DNA of 28,515 nt from Absicoccus intestinalis (GCF_033971885.1 NZ_JALBUS010000024.1:1-28515); one strand, 5' to 3'; positions 13,439-22,589 are shown, numbered from the stretch's first letter. Numbers and translations: made by a program. The notes: generated from the sequence alone by a model not told the origin.

Positions 13439-14071
13439 TTTGACCATAGCTTGACCTAATGTATCAAATACACCATATAAGGACGTTTTCCATTCTGGAT
13501 CTGGTTGTACAAGATCTGGAATCATGATGGTCGGAAAGCCACCACGAAGACCGGCTTTCACACCATTGATCGCATCTTCAAAGACCAGGCAATATTTGGG
13601 CTCTACCTGCAATCGATGGGCTGCTTCCCAAAAAACATCCGGTGATGGTTTTCCATGTGCGACTTCTTGTGTACTGACAATGACTGAAAAATATTCATCA
13701 ATATCCACCAGTTTTAAGTTTCGTTCAATCAATGAACAAGGTGAACCCGAAGCAACTGCCATAGGAATCGAAATTGATTCAAAATAGGAAAGAATTTCTT
13801 TGACCCCAGGTTTTAACACTAAATCATTTGCTTCTCGATCGATCACCGCATTCATGACATCTTTCATAAATGCGATCCCATCAATAGAAAACCGTGAAAA
13901 CATAATACTCGCAATATGATCAGGACTTGCCCCTGCAAAGGTATCTGTTAAAGATCTTGTCAATGAAATATCATATGCTTTTCCCGTATCTTCAAGTGCA
14001 GACTGATAAATTCGTTGTGTATCAATCAACAATCCATCTAAATCAAATATGGCAGCATGTATCCTATTCAT
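13418..14071 (-). CDS. HAD-superfamily hydrolase, beta-phosphoglucomutase-like
   Basis: A 217-residue cytosolic phosphatase or phosphomutase. The HAD motifs are clear: motif I FDLDGLL with nucleophile Asp10 and Asp12, motif II in VASGSP, motif III Lys in HGKPSPDVF, and motif IV FEDAINGVKAG. The helical cap lies between motif I and motif II, the arrangement of subgroup I (beta-phosphoglucomutase, phosphoglycolate phosphatase). The start is ATG 14071, after GGAGAAAA; the longer frame to 14143 lacks support. The substrate cannot be told. It is convergent with ribU and shares its terminator region. It is the same strand as the PTS operon but separated by 262 bp without other genes. Confidence 0.88.
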   Translation of the reverse strand: MNRIHAAIFDLDGLLIDTQRIYQSALEDTGKAYDISLTRSLTDTFAGASPDHIASIMFSRFSIDGIAFMKDVMNAVIDREANDLVLKPGVKEILSYFESISIPMAVASGSPCSLIERNLKLVDIDEYFSVIVSTQEVAHGKPSPDVFWEAAHRLQVEPKYCLVFEDAINGVKAGLRGGFPTIMIPDLVQPDPEWKTSLYGVFDTLGQAMVKIKSMME

Positions 14072-14333
14072 GTTTTTTTCTCCATTCTCATAGCAAAATA
14101 TACGCAAAGATAATAACCTCGCTCTCTTTCTAGTCACTCTCACTCATCCTAAAACTAGAGTGGACTTAAAATCATAGAAAATTAGTCAATACTGAACTGC
14201 CGATATCATTTTAATAACTGTCTTTACATCCATGTTATTTCGACATATAGTCTAACAAACAGTTCATTCATTTCATATAAATTCTTGATTTTCTACTCCA
14301 TTCATACCTAAATGATTATTAATTCAACATAGG

Positions 14334-15620
14334 CTAGGCAATAATTTCATCGTAGAAACTATAGAATTTCAACAAACGCATAAAGGTTAGACGATGACGT
14401 ACATATGGACTTAATTTCAATGTCAATGAGCGAAGACTTTCATCCAGGCCAATTTCAGGCAATGTTGTCAATCCATGCACATCTTTTAACCAACGAATTT
14501 CTTGTTCCGCACTTGGCAGATCTTCCAATATTTTTATGATATCAGCTTCATGGTCTTTCAATTGCTGACCAGTGATTCCTGCCATTACATTGTCTTCATT
14601 TTCTTTTAAGATTTCTGCTTGAAGAACAGGATTTTTGAAATATTCCTTAATGAAATCAACTTCCACATCCATACGTTCTTTTACTGTATAGTTGCCTTCT
14701 TTTAATTTCTCTAATGCTTTTTTATAGACAGCCGAAGTGATGCATAGACCAACACCAACCTTTTCTCCATGTAGATAATCAATTGGTTCATTGATAGCTG
14801 CTTCTTCCCATAAATGAGAGCAATGATGCTCACATCCAGAAGCAGGACGGGAATAGGTCATGATCTGCATGGCCAGGCCAGAAAGCAATAATCCGTACAT
14901 TAAGTTTTCATATGCTGATAAATCCCCTGATCCAATACCATCCAGGTTATTGACCAGATCTTTCAAAATATCGTATTCCCAGTTTACAATTGGCCAGCTG
15001 ATATATTCTCCCGTTACGGCTGAAGCAATCCGCCAATCACACAAAGCCGTATATTTGCCTAATAAGTCCCCTACTCCGCTTGCCGTTAATCGTTTGGGTG
15101 CATTCGCAAAGATTTCACTATCGGCTAATACAAAAATAGGACTGACCGCTGTGAATGTCTTTTTCATCCCTTTCCAAGTCATGGCTGCCATGGTAGATAC
15201 AAAGCCGTCTACAGAAGCGGCCGTTGGAATGGATAAAAAATTGATTTTCTTATGATAAGCATGATACCGAGTGATATCATGGATCGTACCGGATCCGCAC
15301 GCAATCATGAAATCAACATCTGGATATTGTTTTAAGCCTTCTTCGGCCAATCCAACTCCATGTTCATCGGCATGCAAGTTTGTTGGATCCAAAATAATCG
15401 TATGAACACTCGGTAAAAGTTGTTCAACTTTTTTACCAGCGGCTTCATATGTGTTTTTATCACAAATCATGACAATGTTCTTATACTGTGGATATTTTTC
15501 ACTTAATACCTGTGGCAATTTATTGATTGCCCCTTTTTCAATGATCAAATCATCAACATAGATCTTTTGATCCTTTTCAGGATCACACAATCCTTTGATC
15601 TTATTTACATCAATCTGCAT
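14334..15620 (-). CDS. egsA: sn-glycerol-1-phosphate dehydrogenase family protein (EgsA/AraM)
   Basis: A 428-residue metal-dependent dehydrogenase of the glycerol dehydrogenase superfamily, closest in look to EgsA/AraM, which reduces dihydroxyacetone phosphate to sn-glycerol 1-phosphate with NAD(P)H. Visible marks are the nucleotide loop ACGSGTIHDITRYHAY (about 107-122), SIPTAASVDGFVS, TASGVGDLLGKYTALCDWR and the metal-site region SRPASGCEHHCSHLWE. Bacterial members are found in sugar-catabolic clusters (araM in the Bacillus arabinose operon), as here. It is the last gene of the PTS operon, 16 bp after the YcxB-like gene. In this context it could dispose of DHAP from the aldolase, or act on the related polyol phosphate. 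No terminator is evident after it; 14072-14333 shows nothing I can name. Confidence 0.85.
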   Translation of the reverse strand: MQIDVNKIKGLCDPEKDQKIYVDDLIIEKGAINKLPQVLSEKYPQYKNIVMICDKNTYEAAGKKVEQLLPSVHTIILDPTNLHADEHGVGLAEEGLKQYPDVDFMIACGSGTIHDITRYHAYHKKINFLSIPTAASVDGFVSTMAAMTWKGMKKTFTAVSPIFVLADSEIFANAPKRLTASGVGDLLGKYTALCDWRIASAVTGEYISWPIVNWEYDILKDLVNNLDGIGSGDLSAYENLMYGLLLSGLAMQIMTYSRPASGCEHHCSHLWEEAAINEPIDYLHGEKVGVGLCITSAVYKKALEKLKEGNYTVKERMDVEVDFIKEYFKNPVLQAEILKENEDNVMAGITGQQLKDHEADIIKILEDLPSAEQEIRWLKDVHGLTTLPEIGLDESLRSLTLKLSPYVRHRLTFMRLLKFYSFYDEIIA

Positions 15621-15636
15621 ATTTACCCCTTTCTAT

Positions 15637-16209
15637 TCACTCTACAAGTCTTTGTTTTGGTGTTTGTTTTATCGATTTTTTCTTTTTTTTCTTTTCTTCG
15701 TATACTGCTTTATCGAGTGCAATGTGATCTCGAATATATTCTCGAGTCTCATCCAAAGTAACATTTTTTATCCCCTCTTTTTTCAAAGGTATCATTTCAC
15801 TTGGATAGCATAGGATCAATAAATCATCAGTTTCCTTTATCTCAACGATCGAATGCCATTTATAATCCATTCGGTGACCATCAATAGAATAATGAACTTT
15901 ATCGGATAATGTGATGTCTATTTTATTATTGACTCTTCCATATTTTTTCTTATATCGATTGATTTGTCGTTTCGTCACCATATGTCGAGATGAAAATATC
16001 TCGCCAAAAGCCATCAGGGCTGCAATTCCAAGCCAAACGTAATTCATATGTGATCCAGGATTTGTCATAAAACCATATACACCCAGCAGGATTCCCATGA
16101 TCATTACCCCAACAATTGGAATTTCATTTTGTCTATTGGCTGTATTGATATATTGTTTAATAATTTCTTCGCTATTTGTGTATTTACACGTGATCTTCTT
16201 GGTTGACAT
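15637..16209 (-). CDS. YcxB-like membrane protein
   Basis: A 190-residue protein of unknown function. Two hydrophobic helices (about 31-48 and 56-72) are followed by a soluble region with the pattern of the YcxB-like domain (VHYSIDGHRMDYKWHSIVEIKE, then LLILCYPSEMIPLKKEGI), and a lysine-rich tail. The start at 16209 follows AAGGGGAA; the longer frame to 16314 would run through the hairpin at 16243-16264. It sits between the PTS genes and egsA, which is an odd place for such a protein, and I know of no role for it in sugar uptake. Family assignment is moderate; function is unknown. Confidence 0.7.
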   Translation of the reverse strand: MSTKKITCKYTNSEEIIKQYINTANRQNEIPIVGVMIMGILLGVYGFMTNPGSHMNYVWLGIAALMAFGEIFSSRHMVTKRQINRYKKKYGRVNNKIDITLSDKVHYSIDGHRMDYKWHSIVEIKETDDLLILCYPSEMIPLKKEGIKNVTLDETREYIRDHIALDKAVYEEKKKKKKSIKQTPKQRLVE

Positions 16210-16229
16210 ATGATTCCCCTTTTCATTAA

Positions 16230-16265
16230 AAAGTAAACATAAAGCCACAGAAGAATCTGTGGCTC
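16230..16265 (-). terminator. Hairpin between EIIA and the YcxB-like gene
   Basis: AGCCACAGA / TCTGTGGCT form a perfect 9-bp stem with a 4-nt loop (16243-16264). The minus-strand tail is TTATGTTTACTTTTT, only partly T-rich. It may be a leaky terminator or RNA-processing stop that lowers expression of the last two genes. Confidence 0.6.
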
Positions 16266-16276
16266 TCAATGAATGG

Positions 16277-16735
16277 CTATTCTGATTCTTGACCTTGTTT
16301 GATATAAGTCGCAAGTTTTGCTGGAAGATCTTTTATATCTGTGTCATATAGGTCTTGCATTTTTTCGGTATTGGCGAACAATCCCATCAAATGTTGTAAA
16401 ATTTCCATATGACTCGAATCTGTCAATGCTAGATTAAATACCATTTTCGCTGATATATCTTCTGTTTCATCATCCATGCGTCGAAAACAAACGGGCTTAT
16501 CCAATTTCAACATACAAATAGCATTTTTTACTACTCCGGATGCTTCTGAATGTGGCATTGCTACGGGAACAACCGTTGGCAAGCCTGTAGGATATTCTTT
16601 TTCTCGATTGATACAATTTGACTCGAATTGATCAGTTACATATCCTTCTTCCTTTAATTTCTGGGCACAAAGGTGTATCGCTTCAAAATCTGTGTTTGCA
16701 TGCCCTTCTATTGCAAAATATTTCATATCATCCAT
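16277..16735 (-). CDS. PTS EIIA component, galactitol/fructose type
   Basis: A 152-residue cytosolic phosphotransfer protein that takes phosphate from HPr and hands it to EIIB. The phosphorylated His is His62 in VAMPHSEA, the classic EIIA-2 active site. MKYFAIEGHANTDFEAIHLCAQKL matches the start of GatA-type proteins. ATG 16735 is preferred to 16759 because GGAGG lies between them; both give an intact domain. It follows the EIIC gene closely in the same operon. Confidence 0.88.
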   Translation of the reverse strand: MDDMKYFAIEGHANTDFEAIHLCAQKLKEEGYVTDQFESNCINREKEYPTGLPTVVPVAMPHSEASGVVKNAICMLKLDKPVCFRRMDDETEDISAKMVFNLALTDSSHMEILQHLMGLFANTEKMQDLYDTDIKDLPAKLATYIKQGQESE

Positions 16736-16762
16736 GTAATGCGCATCCTCCAAAATCATCTA

Positions 16763-18019
16763 TTACATCATAAATAAACGGTGAATAATTTCTAGTAACA
16801 CGTTCATCAAGTTATATCCGAAGAATGAATCGGTTACCATACCTTTAACTTTCAATCCTGTTGTTGATACCATCATTGTTGCTTCTGGTGCAAATACGTT
16901 TGTTGCCCAAGCAATGAAAGTGATCATGATGATACAAGAAATCAATGTACGAATGAAATTACCACGGTGTGCTAATGTTGGCATTACAACTGTGTAACAT
17001 ACAACAGACAAGATGCCAACAGGGAAGTAATTCATATTTGGAATGATAAATGCACATAAGATGGTATATGGAATCATGATAGCTGTAATAACGATACATG
17101 TTGGATCACCTAAACCTAAACATACATCCATACCAATCAACAATGTGTCATCTTCACCAACCCATTTCGACATAAATTCGTTGGCTGCACCGCCAATTGG
17201 TGTGATACCTTCCATCATTACGGCAACCATACGTGGAATCAATACCAATACAGAAGCAAAACCAATGGCCATTTTGAATACACCCGTAACGTCTTGATGA
17301 GTCATCAAAGCCAAAATAACACCAACAACAATACCGATGAACGAAGATTCACCAAAAACACCTAATTTTTGTGATAATTCATCCACGTTTACATTTACTT
17401 TATTTAATCCAGGAATTTTACTATATAATTTATCCAATGCTTCAAAAATTGGATACATTAATACAAATGATGCCGTCGAGCAAGTTGTACCTTCCAATCC
17501 ATAATAATCTTGCCAAGCTGGAGCAACATGTTCACCAAATTTAATAGCTACAACTGCCATGATCAAGGTAATCAAGACACCAATCCAAACATTATTAAAC
17601 ATCGCATAAGCCAATGCACCTGGAATCAACATATGGATAAAGTTCCAAATATCCACATTCATTACTTTTGTCCATTTCATTCGAATCATAATGATGTTGA
17701 TAATGAAGATAACGGGTACAACAAATGGTGCAAATGGCACGGACCAAGATGCCGCCCCAACAGCTGCCCATCCCATATCGGTAACAGTATATCCATGTCC
17801 TAATTTCGAGTAAAAATCAACAGCTGGTTGAATGGTCGTAAACAATAAATTAATGACCAGACCTAATCCATTAAATCCAATACCTACTAATAAACCTGCT
17901 TTTAATGCTTCACCAAACTTCATTCTGAATACTAAACCTAGAATCAAAATCATGATTGGCAAGATGGCTGTAGCGCCCATTCCTAATAATGTTTGGACGG
18001 CGTTCATTAAAATATCCAT
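16763..18019 (-). CDS. PTS EIIC component, galactitol family
   Basis: A 418-residue membrane channel of the PTS galactitol (GatC) family, which binds and moves the sugar alcohol while EIIB phosphorylates it. About ten hydrophobic segments fill the protein. The start MDILMNAVQTLLGMGATAIL, the VGAASWSVPFAPF region, EGITPIGGAANEFM and GLGDPTCIVI fit the family. AAGGAGAGA precedes the start. It is adjacent to matching EIIA and EIIB genes. The specificity is open: GatC-type permeases carry galactitol, arabitol, ribitol, erythritol-type polyols and some ketoses. Confidence 0.92.
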   Translation of the reverse strand: MDILMNAVQTLLGMGATAILPIMILILGLVFRMKFGEALKAGLLVGIGFNGLGLVINLLFTTIQPAVDFYSKLGHGYTVTDMGWAAVGAASWSVPFAPFVVPVIFIINIIMIRMKWTKVMNVDIWNFIHMLIPGALAYAMFNNVWIGVLITLIMAVVAIKFGEHVAPAWQDYYGLEGTTCSTASFVLMYPIFEALDKLYSKIPGLNKVNVNVDELSQKLGVFGESSFIGIVVGVILALMTHQDVTGVFKMAIGFASVLVLIPRMVAVMMEGITPIGGAANEFMSKWVGEDDTLLIGMDVCLGLGDPTCIVITAIMIPYTILCAFIIPNMNYFPVGILSVVCYTVVMPTLAHRGNFIRTLISCIIMITFIAWATNVFAPEATMMVSTTGLKVKGMVTDSFFGYNLMNVLLEIIHRLFMM

Positions 18020-18046
18020 ATTCTAAATCTCTCCTTAATTCTTTTC

Positions 18047-18355
18047 TTATTCTTGTTTTGCAAGTACTTCTTTACATGTTTGCACAATTTCTTTGGCTAC
18101 TTTGTCTTTTCCAATTCCCGAAATCAAACCAAAAACTTTAATCAATGGTTTGTCAATATGTCCTCGGAAATTCGATGTGGTCATCACAATATCCATATTC
18201 TTAGCGGAAGATTGAATCGTTTGAACGGTTCCTTTATGTACATTTACTGGAATACCGTTTTCTTTACAAATCTTTTTCACAGCTTCTGCTGCAACAGAAC
18301 TTGAAGCGATTCCACTTCCACACGCTACTAAAATTTCAACTGGTCTTTCTGCCAT
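18047..18355 (-). CDS. PTS EIIB component, galactitol type
   Basis: A 102-residue cytosolic protein that receives phosphate on Cys12 (ILVACGSGIASSS) and passes it to the incoming sugar. The P-loop-like CGSGIASS is typical of GatB. Length and fold are normal. AGGAGG is present just upstream. It lies between the dehydrogenase and EIIC genes with short gaps, in one operon. Confidence 0.93.
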   Translation of the reverse strand: MAERPVEILVACGSGIASSSVAAEAVKKICKENGIPVNVHKGTVQTIQSSAKNMDIVMTTSNFRGHIDKPLIKVFGLISGIGKDKVAKEIVQTCKEVLAKQE

Positions 18356-18372
18356 ATTTCATTCCTCCTATA

Positions 18373-19440
18373 CTATTCATTTGGTAATAGATCTTTATTC
18401 TTTTCTTCATTTGGAATCAATACAACCTTGATTGCTTCACCTGTTTTAGTTAATTGAATTCCTTCATTGATTTTGCTCAATGGTAAAATATGTGTGATAA
18501 ATTTCTTAGCTTCAAATGCATCGGATAAAGCCAAATGGAATGATTGTTCCACTTGAATACTGTTTGCTCCAAAATGGCCATAGATCCATAAACCATTGTA
18601 GTGTGCGTAATTCGTGTCAATTTCAGCCAATTTACCTTTAGCGACACCTCCAAACCAAACAGTGATACCACCTTTACGTGTCATGTATAATGCCTGATTC
18701 TGCGTCACGGTAACTGGTGTTGCTGAAATGACCTTATCCGCGCCTTTTCCGTGAGTCCACTTTTTAATAGCTTCGACTGGATCTTCCTTCGAAGAATTGA
18801 CATACAAATCCGCACCAAATCGTTTCGCTAATTCTAGTCTTTCTTCATTCAATTCCACCATCGCAATTTTTGTAGCACCTCTTAATCGTGCTAATTGAAT
18901 ATGGAAACATCCAATAGGACCGGCCCCAATCACAACGACAGTATCGCCATATCGAACATCAATATTATCCTGACATGCATAGACCGATGATAGCGGTTCG
19001 GCTAACGTAGCGGCTATGACATCTTGATCCGGTGCTAATTTAAATACGGAATCTCGCGATAATTGGGTACCGGTAACGACATAGTAATCCGCAAATCCAC
19101 CTACACGTTCTGTGTATTTTCCTTGGTTTTCACACATTTCCGAATGTCCAGAACGACAGGCCTCACAATGTCCACAATGATCAGCTGGATAAACATAAAT
19201 ATTTTCACCTAATTCATATCCTTTGACTTGAGGACCTTTTTCAACAATTTCACCAACGATTTCATGTCCATATACGTGCGGATATTTACCTTGACGAGAA
19301 TCGGTTGTCATATTACGAATATCAGATCCACACAAACCAACGGCCCGTACATTAATAATCAAACCATCCTCAGGACAAACTGGTGTTTCTATCTCTTCCA
19401 CACGAATATCATTAGGACCATACATTACTGCTGCTTTCAT
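18373..19440 (-). CDS. Zinc-dependent polyol-phosphate dehydrogenase (GatD-like)
   Basis: A 355-residue NAD-dependent medium-chain dehydrogenase. Catalytic zinc ligands are Cys37, His59 and Glu60 (GHE), and structural zinc ligands Cys89, Cys92, Cys95 and Cys103. The Rossmann motif is VVIGAGPIG. The best-known family members beside a galactitol-type PTS oxidise galactitol 1-phosphate to tagatose 6-phosphate; here the gene lies between the EIIB and aldolase genes with 17-bp gaps, so it very likely oxidises the polyol phosphate made by this PTS. The precise sugar is not readable. Confidence 0.9.
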   Translation of the reverse strand: MKAAVMYGPNDIRVEEIETPVCPEDGLIINVRAVGLCGSDIRNMTTDSRQGKYPHVYGHEIVGEIVEKGPQVKGYELGENIYVYPADHCGHCEACRSGHSEMCENQGKYTERVGGFADYYVVTGTQLSRDSVFKLAPDQDVIAATLAEPLSSVYACQDNIDVRYGDTVVVIGAGPIGCFHIQLARLRGATKIAMVELNEERLELAKRFGADLYVNSSKEDPVEAIKKWTHGKGADKVISATPVTVTQNQALYMTRKGGITVWFGGVAKGKLAEIDTNYAHYNGLWIYGHFGANSIQVEQSFHLALSDAFEAKKFITHILPLSKINEGIQLTKTGEAIKVVLIPNEEKNKDLLPNE

Positions 19441-19457
19441 CTTACATACCTCCTTTC

Positions 19458-20081
19458 CTATCGCTTTGCTTTCTTTATGGCTTCCAGATCTTCATCGGAA
19501 AGATTGGAAACGCCCATTGTCTTAGCCAAATTATAAATTTTTAATACTTCTTCTGTTGCTTCAACAACAGCACATGCATGCTCTAATGTTTTTGCCACAC
19601 ATACCAAACCATGATTCGCTAGCAATACAATGTCATGTCCTTGAATCGCTTCGGATAGACCATTTGTGATATCCAAGCTACCCGGTAATCCATAAGGAAT
19701 GCATGGAATTCCATCATGTAAGATGGCGAATGTGGTTGAGCAACGAATGTCAATGCTCTTGTTGCAATACGCATAGGCTGTCATGTAAGGTGCATGCACA
19801 TGTACAACGGCATTGCAATCTGGCCTTGCAGCTAATGCCACTTTATGCAACAAATATTCACTCGAACGTCTTTTCTTTCCATCTACTTGATCATCGCCTT
19901 TCATAACGGCGATATCTTCAGGCTTCAAAAACTCTTTTCTGGTAGATGTTGGAGTAACATATAATAAATCGTTTTCACGATCATAAATGGAAATATTGCC
20001 TTCCAGAGAATTTACAAGCCCTTTCTGATCAAGAATTTTAGAATAAAGTACAACTTGTTCCTTTATTTCTTCTGAATTCAT
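19458..20081 (-). CDS. Class II aldolase, L-fuculose-phosphate aldolase-like
   Basis: A 207-residue zinc aldolase of the AraD/FucA superfamily. Active-site residues occur at nearly the FucA numbers: Glu75 in SSEYLLH, His94 and His96 in HVHAPY, His157 in ANHG; the phosphate-binding loop is LEGNIS (26-31). IPCIPYG resembles FucA IPCAPY, and I find no aspartate at the place of the AraD epimerase catalytic Asp, so aldol cleavage to DHAP plus an aldehyde is more likely than 4-epimerisation. It is the first gene of the operon, behind the promoter at 20147-20174 and the cre site. AAGGAGG lies before the start. Confidence 0.88.
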   Translation of the reverse strand: MNSEEIKEQVVLYSKILDQKGLVNSLEGNISIYDRENDLLYVTPTSTRKEFLKPEDIAVMKGDDQVDGKKRRSSEYLLHKVALAARPDCNAVVHVHAPYMTAYAYCNKSIDIRCSTTFAILHDGIPCIPYGLPGSLDITNGLSEAIQGHDIVLLANHGLVCVAKTLEHACAVVEATEEVLKIYNLAKTMGVSNLSDEDLEAIKKAKR

Positions 20082-20105
20082 TCATTGATTCCTCCTTTTT
20101 TTATT

Positions 20106-20140
20106 TATCGTTTTTGAATACGCTTTCAATTTAAACGATA
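20106..20140 (-). promoter_or_regulatory. Inverted repeat TATCGTTT / AAACGATA around the cre site
   Basis: Perfect 8-bp arms at 20106-20113 and 20133-20140 flank the cre site, so the operon leader can fold into a hairpin. A further TATCGTTT is at 20223-20230. The minus-strand motif AAACGATATCAA there and the plus-strand AAACGATATTCAA here form an inverted pair around the promoter, possibly activator sites. Confidence 0.45.
20115..20128 (-). promoter_or_regulatory. cre site (CcpA binding)
   Basis: TGAATACGCTTTCA matches the TGWAANCGNTNWCA consensus at every defined position except one. It lies about 20 bp downstream of the -10 of the PTS operon, where CcpA would act as a roadblock when better sugars are present. 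Confidence 0.75.
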
Positions 20141-20146
20141 TTCAAC

Positions 20147-20174
20147 ATTATGAAAAGAAGTAGAAATTTCTCAA
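20147..20174 (-). promoter_or_regulatory. Promoter of the polyol PTS operon
   Basis: On the minus strand TTGAGA (20169-20174), a 16-bp spacer and CATAAT (20147-20152), with a leader of about 60 nt to the aldolase start. Confidence 0.65.
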
Positions 20175-20184
20175 CGAGAAATTT
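20164..20184. promoter_or_regulatory. Perfect palindrome over the -35 of the PTS operon
   Basis: AAATTTCTC-AAC-GAGAAATTT covers the -35 element. The plus strand shows a T run after it, but it lies in a divergent control region, so an operator is more likely than a terminator. The PRD regulator encoded alongside is the candidate ligand. Confidence 0.5.
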
Positions 20185-20450
20185 TTTGTACTTTTTATTT
20201 CAAATAAAGGAAGTGGGATTGATATCGTTTAATAAAATAAACAAAAAGAATAAAAAAAGTGCATGCTAACTACATACACGGACGTTTTATTATGTAAAAA
20301 TATATATATTAGAAATCCAATGATTTGTCATTATACATCATTTCCAACATACGAATGTACAATTTTTTTCTTATTTGGGAAAATAAATCATCTTTTTAAA
20401 ATTAAATCCATTGTTAATATAAAAACTAGATAAAAAGGCAGGTATGAAAT
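20185..20450. other. Rest of the divergent control region
   Basis: AT-rich, no ORF. It contains the third TATCGTTT (20223-20230) and must hold the promoter of the plus-strand regulator, for which I find only weak candidates. Nothing else stands out. Confidence 0.4.
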
Positions 20451-22550
20451 ATGAAGAGGCGAACTATCGATTTAATTAATGATTTATCAAAGCCAACCAA
20501 TTATTCCTTACAAAATTTAGCCACTTCCTATCATGTGACTGTACGAACCATTCGGAATGAGATCAAAACCATCAATGAATTCCTTTCTAATTATGGTTTC
20601 AACAATATAACCATCGAAAAAAATGGATGGATTCAAGTCAACCGTGATTTTTCTTCATGCCGAAAATTTCTTCAAATTGATGACCTATATGAATATAAAT
20701 TAAGTCCAAAAGAACGTATCATTGCTGTTTCCTGTATTCTGCTCATGAAGCAAGATTATACAACTTTATCGGAACTTGCTAATCAATTGTATGTTTCAAG
20801 AACCACGATCATCAATGACTTACCCGCTATCAAAAAATATTTAAGTCAAGTGCAAATTCAACTTTATCCTCATCAAAATAAAGGGCTATGCATCGATAAT
20901 GATGAGATTACTTGTCGAGAAGCACTCATGCGTATCTTGGTATTGGACAATGATCCGAACGATCTCTTTATCACTTATTTATTAGAACATGTTATTTTTT
21001 TAAACGATGTCGATCGTAATATGATTCATAACATCATTACCGAAATTGAAAGCGAATATCATATTCAATTTACTAAAGACTCATCCAAACTACTTAGTTT
21101 TTATCTAGAACTCATGATGGAACGGAATCAACGTGGATTCTATATCAATAAACACATCCCTTCATTTGGCGATGAATATCATTTTGCGCAGGATATACTA
21201 CGTTATATTTGCCAATATAGTGTTATTGAACCCAATGAAAAAGAAATTAACGCATTGGGTTATATTATAAAAAATATGTTGCATTATACATTGTTGGTAT
21301 CCAATGATCGAGAAACCATTGCGATTCAAGTGTTAACTCGAAAATTGATTGAATATGTATCCAATGATTTACGAATTGATTTGACTCGAGACTATCAACT
21401 GTATGAAAATCTGTCCAATCATTTGAATTCTATCTATCATGAATCCATAACGGAAACAGCCGAAAATCCGGTTCTCCAGGATATTCGTTCCACCCAAAAA
21501 ACGGTCATCAAAGCGGTCAACAAAAACATTGGTATCGTACGAGAATTCTTTCAACGACCACTAAGTGAAATTGATATTATGTATATCGTGATTCATTTTT
21601 GTGCAGCAATCGAACGATATAAAACTACCAAAATCAACTACAATGTAATCTTGGTTTGTAATGCTGGTATTGGTACTTCCCAATTGATCCAAGCAAAACT
21701 TGTTAACTATTTTCATGTAAATGTTGTCGGTATCATTTCGAGTTATGAAATAGATAGCTTACACGAAAATAGTGCCGATTTGTTGATTTCGGTCATCCCC
21801 GTTTATGATGCCCCCATTGAATTCATCAATATCACACCACATTTGACCGAAGATGATTATATTTTGATTGGTAATAAGATCACCGAATTGCGTTTACATA
21901 ATCATATGCCTGTCAATTCACATACTTCTGAAGTTTCAGAAATTGGCATCATGGATACAATTCGTCCAATCTTGATCAATGATGTGCCAGAAAAGGCCGA
22001 TGCCCTTTATGAAAATGTGAAAAAAGCCATACATCGATATTTTAATCGGATTCAACCTGCAAATGAAATCGATAATACATCACCCTTTCTCCATCACTTA
22101 TTAACACCTGAATTTATTGTTTTCGATGTGGAATGCAAAGACTGGAAAGAAGCCATAAGAAAATCTGCACAACCTCTTTTAAAATTTGGATATATCGAAA
22201 ATCGATATGTTGCCAGTATGATCCACGGAGTTGAAGAATATGGACCTTATATTGAAATTGCACCAGGCTTGGCAATTCCTCATGCAGGATTAAATGATGG
22301 AAGTTACAAAACAGGAATGAGCATGCTCCGTTTATCTACACCTATTCCTTTTGGTGTGGAAGAACTCGATCCTGTACAATATGTCGTAACATTATCGTCC
22401 ATTAACCAAAAAAATCATTTGCGTGCTCTTTTTCATTTATTGAGTTTATGGCAAAATGAAAACTTCTTAAAAGAATTGAATGCGACCGATTCTACAACAG
22501 AAGCCAATAAGATTATCGAAAAATTTGAATATACATTGAGCGATTACTAA
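20451..22550 (+). CDS. PRD-containing PTS-controlled transcriptional regulator (MtlR/BglG type)
   Basis: A 699-residue regulator whose activity is set by PTS phosphorylation. Order: HTH (about 5-60, LQNLATSYHVTVRTIRNEI), a second Mga-like HTH (about 85-130, LSELANQLYVSRTTIINDL), two PRD domains (about 170-390), an EIIB-like domain with Cys403 (LVCNAGIGTS) and an EIIA-2 domain with His611 (IAPGLAIPHAG). The carried EIIB and EIIA types match the adjacent PTS, so EIIB of the operon probably signals sugar availability to it. It is transcribed divergently from the operon it most likely activates. It is DNA-binding rather than an RNA antiterminator, since it has HTHs and no CAT domain. Start ATG 20451 has a modest ribosome site GGCAGG. 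Confidence 0.92.
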   Translation: MKRRTIDLINDLSKPTNYSLQNLATSYHVTVRTIRNEIKTINEFLSNYGFNNITIEKNGWIQVNRDFSSCRKFLQIDDLYEYKLSPKERIIAVSCILLMKQDYTTLSELANQLYVSRTTIINDLPAIKKYLSQVQIQLYPHQNKGLCIDNDEITCREALMRILVLDNDPNDLFITYLLEHVIFLNDVDRNMIHNIITEIESEYHIQFTKDSSKLLSFYLELMMERNQRGFYINKHIPSFGDEYHFAQDILRYICQYSVIEPNEKEINALGYIIKNMLHYTLLVSNDRETIAIQVLTRKLIEYVSNDLRIDLTRDYQLYENLSNHLNSIYHESITETAENPVLQDIRSTQKTVIKAVNKNIGIVREFFQRPLSEIDIMYIVIHFCAAIERYKTTKINYNVILVCNAGIGTSQLIQAKLVNYFHVNVVGIISSYEIDSLHENSADLLISVIPVYDAPIEFINITPHLTEDDYILIGNKITELRLHNHMPVNSHTSEVSEIGIMDTIRPILINDVPEKADALYENVKKAIHRYFNRIQPANEIDNTSPFLHHLLTPEFIVFDVECKDWKEAIRKSAQPLLKFGYIENRYVASMIHGVEEYGPYIEIAPGLAIPHAGLNDGSYKTGMSMLRLSTPIPFGVEELDPVQYVVTLSSINQKNHLRALFHLLSLWQNENFLKELNATDSTTEANKIIEKFEYTLSDY

Positions 22551-22589
22551 AATATCCTCTATACTATGAATAGAATATCGAGGTAAAAA

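Noticed and set aside
19458..20081. L-ribulose-5-phosphate 4-epimerase (AraD) call
   Set aside because: The protein is shorter, shows IPCIPYG as in FucA, and lacks an aspartate at the AraD catalytic position by hand alignment; aldolase is preferred, though not proven.
20164..20184. Intrinsic terminator on the plus strand
   Set aside because: A T run follows, but no gene on the plus strand ends here (the upstream neighbour is on the minus strand), and the palindrome covers a promoter -35.
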